Assembly: GCA_023376005.1 (NCBI GenBank)
Contig: CM042157.1
Span: 88,409,754 to 88,473,753 of the forward strand
Source: Doryteuthis pealeii
Taxonomy: Eukaryota; Mollusca; Cephalopoda; Myopsida; Loliginidae
Length of the DNA stretch: 64,000 nt
Direction of reading: 5' to 3'
Shown here: piece after piece, positions 30,595 through 40,842 of the stretch
Layout: every line of letters starts with the position of its first letter
Position numbering within the stretch: position 1 is the stretch's first letter
Position numbers and translations under genes: made by a program
Notes under the pieces: model-generated
What the model was told of the DNA's origin: nothing
The model's input: the letters and a program-made list of their open reading frames with translations, nothing else
Database searches by the model: none

Positions 30595-31730
30595 ATTGTA
30601 ATAACTTATTTATTTGCCTTCATCATCATCGTCGTCGTCGTTATCATTTATTCATTTATTTATTTGTAATGCGTCCGAGGTCATCTCCCTTCTTTCGTAT
30701 CTTCTCACATGAAACTTCATCGATATAAAATTACGAGCAATTTCCAATGCTATGATTCGTATGAAGATATTAAACATAGAAAAAAAATTGTAATAATTTA
30801 TTTATTTGTCATCATCATCATCATCACCATCATCATTTATTCATTTATTTATTTGTAATGCGTCCTGTCGTATACCCTTCTCATTACTTCTTACTTTCTT
30901 CTATTCTTCTTCCATCGTCTTTGACATCTTACGTCTTCTTCTAGGTCTCTTCTAACGTCTGGAATTCTCTTGGGGACTTCGTGTCTGGTCTTCCATTGGG
31001 ATTTCTCTTTATCAGAAGCCCTGTGTCATTGGTAGTTTTTAGATAACACAAGACTTCGATTTATTTTGATCATATTTTATTCTCGAAATCCCCCACCAGA
31101 CTACCTGCGCAGATCGAGTCGGAGCGTGTATAACACGACTCAACACCGTCGTGGTTTCTCGCCGACTGACTAAAATCTATTTCTAATCTAAACCGGAAGA
31201 GAGTCTTCTCCACCGATTCTCACGGTATCCACCGGAAGGAAGGATCAGGACAGGTCAAGCCTTGTCATTCAAATCCTTCAAGGCCGTGGGCTGCAGCTTA
31301 TAACGGCCATTTTGATTTCTACACTATTGCACATAAATATTAGGTGTCTAATTATTATGTAACAGTCCTAGGTCATCTCCCTTCTTTCGTATTTTCTCAC
31401 AGGAAACTCACATGAAACTTAATAAAGTTACGAGCAATTTCCAATGCTATGATTCGTATAAAGATATTAAACATAGAAGAAAAATTGTAATAATTTATTT
31501 ATTTGTCATCATCATCATCATCACCATCATCCTCATGATTATTTGTTCATTTATTTGTGATGCCTCCTTGGGCATCTCCCTTCTTTTGTATCTTCTCACA
31601 TGAAACTTCATCGACATAAAGTTACGAGCAATTTCTAATGCTATGATTCGTATTATTAAATATTAAATATTAAACATAGAAAAAAAATTGAGATAATTTA
31701 TTTATTTATTTGTTTGTTTTTATTATGATG
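30595..31730. repeat. ~190-bp tandem repeat, about 3.5 units, split by a solo LTR
   Basis: Each unit carries TTACGAGCAATTTCYAATGC, GATATTAAACATAGAAAAAA and a (TCA)n stretch followed by ATTTATTTATTTG. Units start near 30675, 31370 (after the LTR) and 31565. Confidence 0.85.
30866..31364 (-). mobile_element. Solo LTR, family F (499 bp) with 4-bp TSD
   Basis: Minus strand begins TGTTACATAATAATTAGACA and ends TATACGACA. GTCC lies on both sides (30862-30865 and 31365-31368). Removing the LTR and one GTCC restores the 190-bp tandem unit found beside it. No internal region remains, so it formed by LTR-LTR recombination. Confidence 0.9.
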
Positions 31731-31732
31731 AT

Positions 31733-32113
31733 GAGTTTTTCACACCAGCATAAACTGACGGACTTTCATCAGTGGAGTCTGAGTGACAACAAGTCTCTAG
31801 GACTCTTCTGGGTATTCTAGCCGATCTCAACAATGCTGTTATCTGGATGGCCTCACTTCTTCCTCTGATTTCCAGTTACTCTAGTCTGTTTTCTAGGCTT
31901 TGGGAACGTTCCTTTGCCAGTGCTGTTGTTTGGATGGTCTTGATTCTTCTTCGCGGATTTCCAATTCTCCCAGACTCTTTTCCAAACCTTTGAGAACCGT
32001 TCCAAGGGCCCCCAATTACAATTGGCACGACGTTTAGCTTTATGTTCCACAGTTTTTTTTTCAACTCTTTGGCCAGGTTCAAGTATTTGTCTATCTTTTC
32101 CTTTACTTTTTCA
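31733..32113 (-). mobile_element. LINE 3' end, R4/Dong-like, second copy
   Basis: Minus strand matches the 3' end of the LINE at 21531-22942: KIDKYLNLAKELKKKLWNIK, LNVVPIVIGG, then a frame-shifted equivalent of the last ~60 codons and the 3' UTR with the inverted GATGAAAGTCC. Truncated at its 5' side at the ATC repeat. Confidence 0.8.
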
Positions 32114-32476
32114 GCATCATCATCATCATCATCATCATCATCAATCATCATCATATCATCATCATTAATATCAATATCATCATCATTAATATCATCATCA
32201 TCATCACCATCATTAATATCATTATCATCATTAATATCATTATCATCATCATCAATATCATCAATATCATCATCATCATCATTAATATCATTATCATCAT
32301 CATTAGTATCCTCATCATCATCACCATCATTAATATCATTATTATCATTAATATCATTATCATCATCATCAATATCATCAATATCATCATCATCATCATC
32401 AAATATCATTATCATCATCATCAATATCATCAATATCATTAATATCATTAATATCATCATCATCATTAATATCATT

Positions 32477-32514
<38 letters not shown>

Positions 32515-32550
32515 TAATATCATTATCATCATCATTAATATCATTATTTA
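32114..32550. repeat. (ATC)n/(AATATC) microsatellite, ~430 bp
   Basis: TCATCA runs alternate with TTAATATCATTA blocks in a higher-order pattern. Poly-Asp/Met/Ser/Ile open frames here are artefacts. Confidence 0.95.
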
Positions 32551-32639
32551 TTCATTTATTTTTTATTCCCCCCCCCGTGCATTTCCCTTGCTTCGTATCT
32601 TCTCACATCATCCTTGAAAAATAAAGGTGGGTTAGTTTG

Positions 32640-32935
32640 TTATTATTGTACGACATGTCAACGCTTGTTGGGTTATTTTATGCCGAAGACATCGTTTTAT
32701 TCATTCTCGATGGTATTTAATTTTTTTATTTTAAAACTCAATTTCCTATATAACCCTAAGATGGGCATCCTCATTCGTACTACCGTTCCGAGTCAGAGTT
32801 GATCTGGGAGTAATGGTGATGAAGAAGTATTCCACATTCTCCAGATCTCCAGAATTAAAACCTCACCATCAGATAGAGGTTAACATCATACCCAGAACAC
32901 TAAAACCCCAGCCACTGCTTTCTCGCATATAGGAT
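32640..32935 (-). mobile_element. SINE-like family D
   Basis: Minus-strand copy with the TCATCACCATTACTCCCAG body and the tail motif now seen as GACATGTCAACGCTTGTTGG. Confidence 0.65.
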
Positions 32936-32940
32936 AAAAA

Positions 32941-33213
32941 GGGTGGTGTAATGGTTAAAGTTATGGGAAATGGACTCGTTGCGCCGAGTTCAAATCCTGG
33001 ACGTGGTAATTGCATTTCCTTTAGCGCTAATATCCTTGGGAAAGGTATGAATCCTACTCTCCCTCCAGCTATGGGTAAATAGTAGGGCAGACTGGGCTCT
33101 TTAACCTTGGTCAGGCAACCGGTCTAGGAGAAGGAAAACTCTTAATTCAAACCTTAAGAAATTGACCTTGTATCACATCCTGCTCGTGCGGAGGGGTTGG
33201 TAAATATATATAT
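32941..33213 (+). mobile_element. SINE family B1 (tRNA-derived), near full length
   Basis: tRNA-like head with A-box TGGTGTAATGG and B-box GAGTTCAAATCC, the family core (TCCTTGGGAAAGGTATGAAT, then CTATGGGTAAATAGTAGGGC), and a tail ending GGAGGGGTTGGTAAATATAT. The tail differs from the B2 copy at 19218. Confidence 0.85.
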
Positions 33214-33215
33214 TT

Positions 33216-33462
33216 AGGATGAAAAGGTTTGTGGCTTGCCCTAAGGACAATAAGGCTGCGACAATCACATAGGTGCTTGGTCTTGACCTGACCATCTGTT
33301 TAGCGAAGGGGGCATCTCCGACCGACTGCCTATTCTAAGTAAGGACCAAAGTGGAGCACTGCATATGATGGACCGCTCAGCCACCAGTGTTCCATCCTTA
33401 AGTATCACGGGTCGCACCCCATGGCCAAAGGCGGCCCCAGGGGGGGGTCCGATCGATCGGAT
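33216..33462 (-). mobile_element. SINE-like family D, head half
   Basis: Minus-strand copy with the GGGTGCGACCCGTGATACTT block and the inverted CCTTATTGTCCTTAGGGCAA segment. Confidence 0.65.
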
Positions 33463-33565
33463 GTCAAGCACTAACAATTATATAAACGTCCCGATCGTAT
33501 TCTTCAAATTGCTTTTATAGCAAACACCTAATTCTTTTGAATCATAGGGATGCTAGAAGGCCGCA

Positions 33566-33770
33566 AAAGATTCATACCTTGGGAAAGGTATGAATCCTAC
33601 TCTCCCTCCAGCTATGGATAAATAGTAGGACAGACTGGGCTCTTTAACCTTGGTTAGGCAACTGGTCTAGGAGAAGGAAAACTCTGAATTCAAATCTGCT
33701 GAACTCTGCTTAAGAAATTGACCTTGTGTCGCATCCTGCTCGTGTGGAGGGGTTGGTAAATAGATATAAA
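33566..33770 (+). mobile_element. SINE family B1, 5'-truncated
   Basis: Begins inside the core (CTTGGGAAAGG) and runs to the GGAGGGGTTGGTAAAT tail. 33771-34077 has nothing recognised. Confidence 0.75.
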
Positions 33771-34087
33771 AAACCTTTTTAATTATTTTTGGAAAATAAA
33801 TTAATAAGAGCCCCAGCATTTTCGGAACTTGTAATTATTAATTTCAAAATCTCATAAACTTGTCACTTTTATTTAATTTTGATCAACCAAAACTAATTAA
33901 AACTAAATGACCCATGAATCTATTGGATTTCTTAATGTGGTTTGAATAATTATAAAACTAATTTAAAATTTTCATTGCTGCATATTAATTTGGAAATTGC
34001 TTTTTTCTCTAATCCAGAGCATTTTAGGTTTGTAGCTCTAATCAAAATCGCTCTATGATGTGCCATTTTTGCTGGATTACTGTTCAA

Positions 34088-34301
34088 ACCAAAGGTTCCG
34101 AGTTCGATACCCGCCCTCTCCAACTCAGCGCATGAGTAGCACAGGATCTGTGGAGTAAAGTAAGGAGCTGATGGTAGGTGTGGCGCTCCACCTCAGACGC
34201 TAAAATAATCTCCTTGGTCTAGCTCTAGTGAAAAGGGGATAGACTCCCTGGCTGCATGGCTGTTACCGACTTTAGGCCGTCCCGACGACTGTACTTTACT
34301 T
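34088..34301 (+). mobile_element. SINE family C, 5'-truncated (214 bp) with 11-bp TSD
   Basis: Starts in the B-box region (GAGTTCGATACC) and runs to GACGACTGTACTTTACT. TTACTGTTCAA flanks it at 34077-34087 and 34302-34312. Confidence 0.85.
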
Positions 34302-34345
34302 TTACTGTTCAATACATTCAAACATAATGAAGTGCTCTTAGCATA

Positions 34346-34480
34346 ACCTGGGGAGTGTAGAGCACCCCTTCATCCCCATTACTCCCAGGTCTCCTCTGCA
34401 TGGGAGTGGTAGTACCTGTTAGGGTCCCATCTATGGGTGAAATATAAAAAAGAGGTTTTAAAAAATTGTGTTTAAAAGGT
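34346..34480 (+). mobile_element. SINE-like family D, 3' body
   Basis: Contains GGTAGTACCTGTTAGGGTCC and CATCTATGGGTGAAATA in family order. Confidence 0.65.
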
Positions 34481-34630
34481 TTGCTATACTATTAAAGAAA
34501 ATAGCCAACCTTTCCAAAAAAAAAAAAGAGTTTACCTAGTGGCCGAAGTAGTTGCATAATCCACGACATTGAAATTGAGGAATTTATGGTATGATTCCCA
34601 TCGCAAACAGAATCCCATTTAGAATATTAA

Positions 34631-35113
34631 TGTTGTATAGCCGACTACTACCGGCTAGTCGAACTCAATAAACAACAGACACATATATACAAAAATAGGA
34701 CCCGTCTTTATTTTCTTCGGTGTGTGGTTCACAATGAAAATGCCGGGTGGCTGGCGAAGAGTGCAGTGTTCACAATGAGTGCCCGAGGGGTGTTTACTGA
34801 CGGGAGACGCAAGGTTGTCCTCTTGGCTGCTGGCTGGGGTCTCTCTGTCGGCTCGAATCCTCTGGCCTTATTATTGATAGATACGCCTACGCATCTTTAT
34901 CTTTTGATCTGGTCTTTACATCCGCTAATATGCCTACGCATTTTTATCTTTTGAACTGAAACGGACATTTGTTATATATTTCTTTATCTTCTCCCTGCTT
35001 CTTTGACCGGAAAACCTCTCTTCCATTTCACCCTTGTTTTTAAATATATATTTTTATATTTCTCTCAGTCTTTTTGCCGGAAGCTTTTTCTTCCGGGCGA
35101 CGATAATACAACA
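34631..35113 (-). mobile_element. Solo LTR, family G (483 bp) with 4-bp TSD
   Basis: Perfect inverted ends TGTTGTAT...ATACAACA and TTAA on both sides (34627-34630, 35114-35117). On the minus strand AATAAAGACGGGTCC gives a poly(A) signal about 75 bp from the 3' end. The last ~100 bp resemble the LTR at 45730-46251. Confidence 0.85.
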
Positions 35114-35119
35114 TTAATA

Positions 35120-35381
35120 AGTAAGTAAAAGTAAAGTAAAGTCGTCGGGGTGGCCTAAAGTCGATATCAGCCAGTACAGCGAGGAGTCTATCCCCTTTTC
35201 AATAGCGCTAGACCAAGGAGATTTTTTTAGCATCTGAGGTGGAGCGCCACACATACCATCAGCTCCTTACTTTACCGCACACCCCTGTGCTACTCATACG
35301 CTGAGTTGGCGAGGACCGGTATCGAACTAGGAACCTTGTGGTTTCTAGCCGAACGCTCTACCGACTGAGCTAACCCGGCCC
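35120..35381 (-). mobile_element. SINE family C, full length (262 bp) with 12-bp TSD
   Basis: Minus strand: tRNA head GGGCCGGGTTAGCTCAGTCG with A-box TAGCTCAGTCGG and B-box GTTCGATACC, body, and a tail rich in TTTAC. ACAACATTAATA lies at 35108-35119 and 35382-35393. The duplication includes the LTR end, so the SINE is younger than LTR G. Confidence 0.9.
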
Positions 35382-35494
35382 ACAACATTAATACAACATA
35401 ATATTTACCTAGCAAGTAGCCCTGTGCCAGACTTGACGCATTTACATACGATTCCCACTGCAAACAGAATCACATTTACAAGATTAACATCACA

Positions 35495-35925
35495 TATTAA
35501 TGACCCTGTCTCTCCAGGTGATGCCGCCGCTCTTGGTGGGAGTACAGGGTCCATGTTTCACTTCCATACACGAGGGTAATGATAACACATACCCTATGCA
35601 CTTGTACCTTTGTACGTATAGTGAGCCTGCTGTTGTCCCACATTCTCACTGTGAGCTTCCCAAAAGTTGGGTAACTTTTCCGATCCGGCAACTGAGTTCA
35701 GTATCAAGTGACAGGTTGTCAGTGAGGGCGGGCCCAAGACAAGGGAAGGTGTTTACAGCTACCAGAGTGTAGTTATTGATGGTGATGAAGGGAGGATTTT
35801 CGGTTCCCTGACCTATCGTCTTGGTTTTCTTAATACTAATGGCCTGGCTGAAGTCCTGTCAGGTTTGGGTGAACTGGTCCCATGAGTGTTTGCAGGTGCT
35901 CCTGAGAGTGTGCTACACTGCTGAG
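35495..35925 (-). pseudogene. LINE reverse transcriptase remnant (fourth LINE type)
   Basis: Minus strand, in shifting frames: [41 protein letters not shown], then VYGSETWTLYSHQERR. This order (post-YADD segment, I-x-I-x-x-x-L, NLS-x-D-E, then L-x-Y-G-S-E-T-W) is the RT thumb region of a LINE distinct from the two other RT-bearing families here. The catalytic box is cut off by the (TA)n tract at 35926. It is too broken to encode anything. Confidence 0.75.
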
Positions 35926-35987
<62 letters not shown>

Positions 35988-35988
35988 T

Positions 35989-36043
<55 letters not shown>
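35926..36043. repeat. (TA)n microsatellite, ~115 bp
   Basis: Two TA runs separated by CTTAC. Confidence 0.95.
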
Positions 36044-36046
<3 letters not shown>

Positions 36047-36525
36047 TAGCAAGTAGCCTTGTGCCATACTGAAAATTCAAAATTTCAAAATGTTTATAAA
36101 AAATGCTCAAAATTATTGCAAGATTTTTTCAGTGCGTTTCTAACTCAACGTGTTGTCTTCAGAAAAAAAAATTGAATAACATTTATTTAATAAAATAAAG
36201 TGAACGATTTCCTAATTCAATGCAGGACTTTTTGCTAATAATGACATCTTAAGAGAAGATAAAAGAAAAAAAAGAATGACATAAGTTAAGGGAAATAATA
36301 ACATAAATGGGAAAATAGGCAGAACACACCTGTAGTAATTTTTACCTGCTGAGTTGGGTTTAATTTGGAAATGAAAGTAAACTCATCTCATTAACTCTTT
36401 CCTTGTTCTAGAACGTTTTTACCTTTTCCAAAATATCAACAGGTGCGTACACTGATGCGAGGATGCTTGACAATTATTTACGCAATTCTAACTAGTTTCC
36501 CTATTAGTGTACCGTAGGTATCTTA
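36044..36525. other. No assigned feature
   Basis: AT-rich. A CTGAAGA...GAAAC motif on the minus strand near 36140-36170 hints at a decayed hammerhead, but the helices do not form. Confidence 0.4.
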
Positions 36526-36529
36526 GTGG

Positions 36530-36625
36530 GGGTGCGTGGTGTGATGGTTAAAGTATTAGGAAATGGACAAGGCATGACGAGTTCGAATCCTGGACGCGGT
36601 TGGGTAATTTATGAGGAAGTGCGTC
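36530..36625 (+). mobile_element. tRNA-like SINE head with a different body
   Basis: A-box TGGTGTGATGG and B-box GAGTTCGAATCC are clear. The family B core does not follow directly, and the next recognisable core is at 37120-37265. An inverted relation exists between 36595-36670 and 37045-37115 (ACCGGGTAGCAA against TTGCTACCCGGT). Confidence 0.6.
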
Positions 36626-36767
36626 CCGGTCCCCTGCCTCAAACATTGCTACCCGGTGACTATCAAAATACTAACCCCAGCTCGTCGTAATTCTTGTTTA
36701 TTTATCGTAATTTGTCGTAATTCTTGTTTAGATATGAAAATGGATGTATAGTTTGGAATAGACTGAG

Positions 36768-37010
36768 ATAGATAGATAGATAGATAGATAAACAAAATAA
36801 TATAGATAGATATGAACAAATGGAGATAGATATTTTCAACAAGTAAATGTATCTGGGGGAGGGAGGGCTTCTTTTTTGTCGTAATTCTTGTTTATTTAAA
36901 CTAAAAACAAGACATTAAACAAACATGAATAAAAAAAATCTTAGTATTCAAAGTAATATAGATAAATATGAACAAATTGAGATAGATAGATAGATAGATA
37001 TGAAGATGGA
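36768..37010. repeat. GATA-type short repeats and a duplicated segment
   Basis: GATAGATA runs near 36770-36800 and 36985-37000, with TGTCGTAATTCTTGTTTA repeated three times nearby. Confidence 0.7.
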
Positions 37011-37119
37011 TAGTTTTGAATAGACTGAGATGGGTCGACGGGTCGTTTTTTAATAGTCACCGGGTAGCAATTTTTGAGGCAAGAAACCGGGATGCACTTC
37101 CTCATAAATTACCCTCGGT

Positions 37120-37265
37120 GTTTGAATTTTACATTGCGCTAATGTCCCTGCGTAAAGGTACGAATCCAACTATTCCCCATCCAGCTATGGGGAAATTGTA
37201 GGACAGACTAGGCTATTTAAGTGTGGTATGGCTACCGGTATAGGAGAATGAAAACTCTGTATTTA
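37120..37265 (+). mobile_element. SINE family B core fragment
   Basis: Contains ATTGCGCTAATGTCCCTGCG, AAAGGTACGAATCCAACT and the CCAGCTATGGGGAAAT block. Confidence 0.7.
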
Positions 37266-37439
37266 AACCAAACGATTTCTTTTGGCGTTAATTAAAACTA
37301 TTTTGTCGCAAGGGCGACAAATCGTTTGTTTTATTGATGCAGAATAATGATATCTTCTCCCATCTGACCTCATTTACCAGCTTCTTATAAAAGGAATTCG
37401 ATACCTGCTGTTTTCCGAGTCACATTAATGTTTCAATCG

Positions 37440-37442
37440 TAA

Positions 37443-37499
<57 letters not shown>

Positions 37500-37522
37500 C
37501 GTGTGTGTGTGTGTTGTGTGTG
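37440..37522. repeat. (CA)n-(TA)n-(TG)n palindromic microsatellite
   Basis: CA, TA and TG runs in mirror order, so the tract itself is nearly self-complementary. Confidence 0.95.
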
Positions 37523-37812
37523 TGTGGAAGATTATGTGCTTAATTAAAGTCATACCTAATTTTGTTAATTAATTAATTATAACTAGATGAATTAGGCGTG
37601 CATATCGGTTTAAATGAAAAGCGTAAACAAATCGAGAAAAAGTTTTTAGCTCTGCTGATGAGGCCTAATGGGCTGAAATGTACAACATAGATCGACTTTT
37701 TCTCGATTTGTTTACGCTTTACATTTAAACCGATATGCACGCCTAATTCATTAGTTATAATTAATTAATTAACAAAATTAGGTATGACTTTAATTAAGCA
37801 CATAATCTCCCA
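37523..37812. mobile_element. Large inverted repeat, arms ~120 bp, hammerhead-like apex
   Basis: Left arm 37523-37644 and right arm 37693-37812 are inverted copies (share CGTAAACAAATCGAGAAAAA and GGCGTGCATATCGGTTTAAA). The short loop contains a hammerhead-like core. (TA)n flanks the right side. Confidence 0.85.
37646..37693 (+). ncRNA. Hammerhead-like core at the palindrome apex, stem I defective
   Basis: Core CTGATGA at 37655-37661, stem II GGCC(U)/(G)GGCU with two wobble pairs, GAAA at 37675-37678, stem III ATGT/ACAT with loop ACA, A17 at 37689. The bases next to the core do not form the inner part of stem I, although the long arms pair outside it. Confidence 0.45.
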
Positions 37813-37862
37813 CAAATTGTCGGCATTCGCCATTTTCAAACACACTGCTTGACTACTTCATA

Positions 37863-37874
37863 TATTATATATAT

Positions 37875-37907
<33 letters not shown>

Positions 37908-37908
37908 T
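37863..37908. repeat. (TA)n microsatellite
   Basis: TA runs bordering the palindrome. 37909-38598 holds no feature I can support. Confidence 0.9.
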
Positions 37909-38591
37909 GGGAAATTGAATTGAAATATTAAGAATAGCTTCATCTGAAATTCAATTTTATTTTTGCAGCATCGAAGTCTACACGTAAAAAGTGAGAAGGG
38001 AGCGAATAACTTTTTTAATAGCTAGTATTAAATGTGTTATTTTTTATTACTAATATTTTTGTAGTTTCTGTCTTTTATTATCCGTCATTTCTTAAGAATT
38101 GATTTGTTGAGGACAGCAGATATATGGTAAGAGAAACCGGCCATAAAGTGATAGTAGTCCTCTCATATATCAGCACGCCTTTTATATACTTTCACTCTGA
38201 GTGATTTTGTTGTTTTTTTATGGTCACATATAGATTTTGTCCTGGGAAATAAAAATTGAAATTTTGATGAAGTTATCCTCGTAACGAAACTTGTCGATTT
38301 AACATCCCGTTCTGTCTTCATTTACACATTGAATTTGGTATGAGCTCTCTAAGGGGTGATTTAAATTAACTTTCACTACTAAGCATATAAGCAATGATCG
38401 TTTGCCCGCAAACTAGATCTCTCTGTGATCGTAAAATATATAAACAAACCTATGTATTTAATAGTTTAAACAGCACCTGTCAGTGGGCAAGGGGATAAGA
38501 TATCAGGCTGCCAAACAGTCAGTCGGAGTTCGACCCTAGCCAAGGATAGTTGTTGTGTCTAGCCACACCGAAACACGTGTCTGTGGATGAC

Positions 38592-38598
<7 letters not shown>

Positions 38599-38630
<32 letters not shown>

Positions 38631-38650
38631 TCTATCTATATATATGTGAA

Positions 38651-38705
<55 letters not shown>
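38599..38705. repeat. (TA)n and (GT)n microsatellites
   Basis: Two TA runs followed by GT repeats. Confidence 0.95.
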
Positions 38706-38791
38706 AAGAAAAGGAAGTGAATCCGACGGTATGTAGTATATTAAAAAAGATTGAAAAAACACAGGTTTAAATGATTTAAGTGGTTAGTTTA

Positions 38792-38843
38792 TTGGCCGAC
38801 GCTGCAGTGTTTCAATCTATTAATTAGATCATCTTCAGGGCAA
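38792..38843 (-). ncRNA. Hammerhead ribozyme-like fold
   Basis: Minus strand: stem I GCC/GGC, core CTGAAGA, one extra T, stem II GATCTA/TAGATT (first pair G-U), GAAA, 12-nt near-palindrome as stem III (one mismatch), C17. It lies between (TG)n and (TA)n tracts like the other copies. Confidence 0.5.
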
Positions 38844-38871
38844 TTGTTGGTATATGGAATATGGCATTTGT

Positions 38872-38919
<48 letters not shown>

Positions 38920-38984
38920 TCCTTCTTCCAAAGCATTAAATTTATTTCAAACTTGTTACTGGGTTAAAGGAAAAAAGAATGTGA

Positions 38985-39110
38985 GCGTGTTAAATCACGA
39001 TTATTATACTTTTTACATATTGAATCAATTGCAATAGCTCTCAAGTAAACATATCAAACGTTGTAATGATTAAATTATCATACTGTGGTATATCCACAGG
39101 TCCTGCCCGT
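38985..39110 (+). repeat. Repeat K copy
   Basis: Ends TATATCCACAGGTCCTGC as at 11990-12010 and 12885-12900. Confidence 0.7.
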
Positions 39111-39235
39111 ATTAAATATTTAAAAGAATAATATGGACATAGTTTCAATCGAATGATGTTCTTCACTCAAAGCAAATAACTAGTAATAGTTATTAATAGT
39201 TAATAGTAATTTAGTATTTAGCGTTCATTCAGTAA

Positions 39236-39729
39236 TGTACAATCGCCGGGGTGGCATAAAGTATCAGCTAGACAGCGAGGGAGTCTGTTCCCCTTTTCAC
39301 TAGCGCTAGACCAAGGAAATTGTTCAGCGTCTCCTTTTCACTACCGCCACTCCAACCATCAACTCCTTACTTTCCCGCTCAGATCCCTCTGGTACTCATA
39401 CGCTGAGTTAGAGAGGGTCGGTATCGAACCAGGAACCTGGTGGTTGCTAGTCGGACCCTCTACCGACTGAACTAAGTAAAGTAAAGTCGACGTGGCGGCC
39501 TAAAGTCGGTATCAGCCAGTCAGCGAGGGAGTCTATCCCCTTTTCAATAGCGCTAGACCAAGGAGATTGTTTTAGCATCTGAGGTGAAGAGCCACACCTA
39601 CCATCAGCTCCTTACTTTACCGCACAGATCCCTGTGCTACTCATACGCTGAGTTGGCGAGGACCGGTATCGAACTAGGAACCTTGTGGTCTCTAGCCGAA
39701 CGCTCTACCGACTGAACTAAACCGGCCTT
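39236..39729 (-). mobile_element. SINE family C, two tandem copies
   Basis: Two minus-strand copies (39236-39478 and 39479-39729), each ending on the right in the tRNA-like head (GGAACCTKGTGGT...CTCTACCGACTGAACTAA). The second insertion targeted or followed the end of the first. Confidence 0.8.
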
Positions 39730-39755
39730 AATAGGATTTTAATGTTTTCTTTTAG

Positions 39756-39969
39756 TGTTAAATTTAGCGTGATTTCATTTTACCTATCGCATGAACTTGT
39801 TGCATGCTATAACTACTAAACGGGAGACTTCACCGGCTCTCCAAAAACTCCAAACATCATGCGAAGACGCTGCCAGCGGTACGTGCCCTGTCACGTACTC
39901 CAGAGAAGAACTGAAGGAAAAGTTAAACCCTGTACAATATCATGTTACTCAGGAGAAAGGGACGGAGAA
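39756..39969 (+). other. Predicted exon (5' UTR plus coding) of MSRB3-like gene
   Basis: A good acceptor (pyrimidine-rich TTTTAATGTTTTCTTTTAG ending at 39755) precedes the exon, and a donor GTATGT starts at 39970. An in-frame TGA at 39770-39772 lies upstream of the ATG, so 39756-39790 would be untranslated. The acceptor means at least one more non-coding exon upstream, if it is used. Confidence 0.55.
39791..39969 (+). CDS. msrb3: Methionine-R-sulfoxide reductase B3-like, first coding exon (partial)
   Basis: 59 complete codons from ATG plus two bases (phase 2) before the GTATGT donor. The C-terminal third, KEKLNPVQYHVTQEKGTE, is the highly conserved start of the SelR/MsrB domain. The leader MNLLHAITTK resembles the N-terminus of MSRB3, the ER/mitochondrial paralogue, rather than MSRB1 or MSRB2. 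The enzyme reduces methionine-R-sulfoxide in proteins back to methionine. The zinc-binding Cys pairs and the catalytic residue lie in later exons that I do not find within the remaining 24 kb. As far as I recall, the boundary after E-K-G-T-E and its phase agree with vertebrate MSRB3 structure. The flanks are repeats, so the gene has large repeat-filled introns. Confidence 0.75.
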
Positions 39970-40055
39970 GTATGTATATTTATAAATTTCTCTTCACCAA
40001 TTTTTTTGTCTTTTTAAATTTCTTAGAATTATGTGGTTGCTGGGAATCTCTGTTG

Positions 40056-40062
<7 letters not shown>

Positions 40063-40092
<30 letters not shown>
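40063..40092. repeat. (TA)n microsatellite
   Basis: In the putative first coding intron. Confidence 0.9.
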
Positions 40093-40094
<2 letters not shown>

Positions 40095-40265
40095 AGTTCA
40101 ATTCCTAGATGAAGCTGTTGGCATTTAACATAGCGCTAATACCCTTGGGAAAGGTATGAATCCATATATTCTCCCTCCAGCTATGGGTTGAATAGTAGGG
40201 CAGACTGGGTCCTTCAGCCTTGGGTAGGTAACCAGTCTAGGAGAGGGATAACTCTGAATTCAAAA
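40095..40265 (+). mobile_element. SINE family B, lacks the first half of the tRNA head
   Basis: Starts TTGAGTTCAATTCC (B-box region) after the (TA)n tract and runs through the core to GGGATAACTCTGAATTCAAA. Confidence 0.8.
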
Positions 40266-40792
40266 TTCCTTCGGCAGTTAAAAGAAAAGCAGCACGTGAA
40301 TAGACATACTTTTATAACTTATATACTTTTAACTCAATTCAACTGTGTGTTTTGTTTGTTTAAATTACCTGTTCACACAAACAAACACACAAGTTCTGCG
40401 TATTTGAGCGATACATCCTTTATTCAATGTAAGTTGGAATCATTATCAATTTGTTTTTCAATTCATTGCCCCATCACAAACTGAATGTTTTTATCCATTT
40501 TAAAGATTGAATTCATAAATGACTTCATGGTGAGACGATCTACCAAAATGCTTTTAGTGTGAAAAGTGGGGACATTATTCAAGGGAAGAAAAGAATACTA
40601 AATGTAAAATTTAATAACATAGTTTGTTGGGGAGCTTCGCGAAGATCTGATTCGATAATATATTCTTCGCATCAGTTAGGTGCAATGATGTGTGAAGAAG
40701 CGGATATTGTGTTGTTGTTGATTTTTTTTCTTTATTCTTAGTATTCATATTCATTCATCTCGTTTGCTTAATAGGATCAAATAAATTGGCTC

Positions 40793-40796
<4 letters not shown>
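40266..40796. other. No assigned feature
   Basis: Contains a 60-codon frame at 40559-40741 without family resemblance. Confidence 0.4.

Positions 40797-40838
<42 letters not shown>
40797..40838. repeat. (TA)n microsatellite
   Basis: Target of the adjacent SINE. Confidence 0.95.

Positions 40839-40842
<4 letters not shown>

Noticed and set aside
32151..32544. Poly-Asp/Met open frames resembling acidic proteins
   Set aside because: ATC microsatellite translation.
36140..36175. Minus-strand CTGAAGA...GAAAC resembling a hammerhead
   Set aside because: Stems II and III do not form, and stem I is not recognisable.
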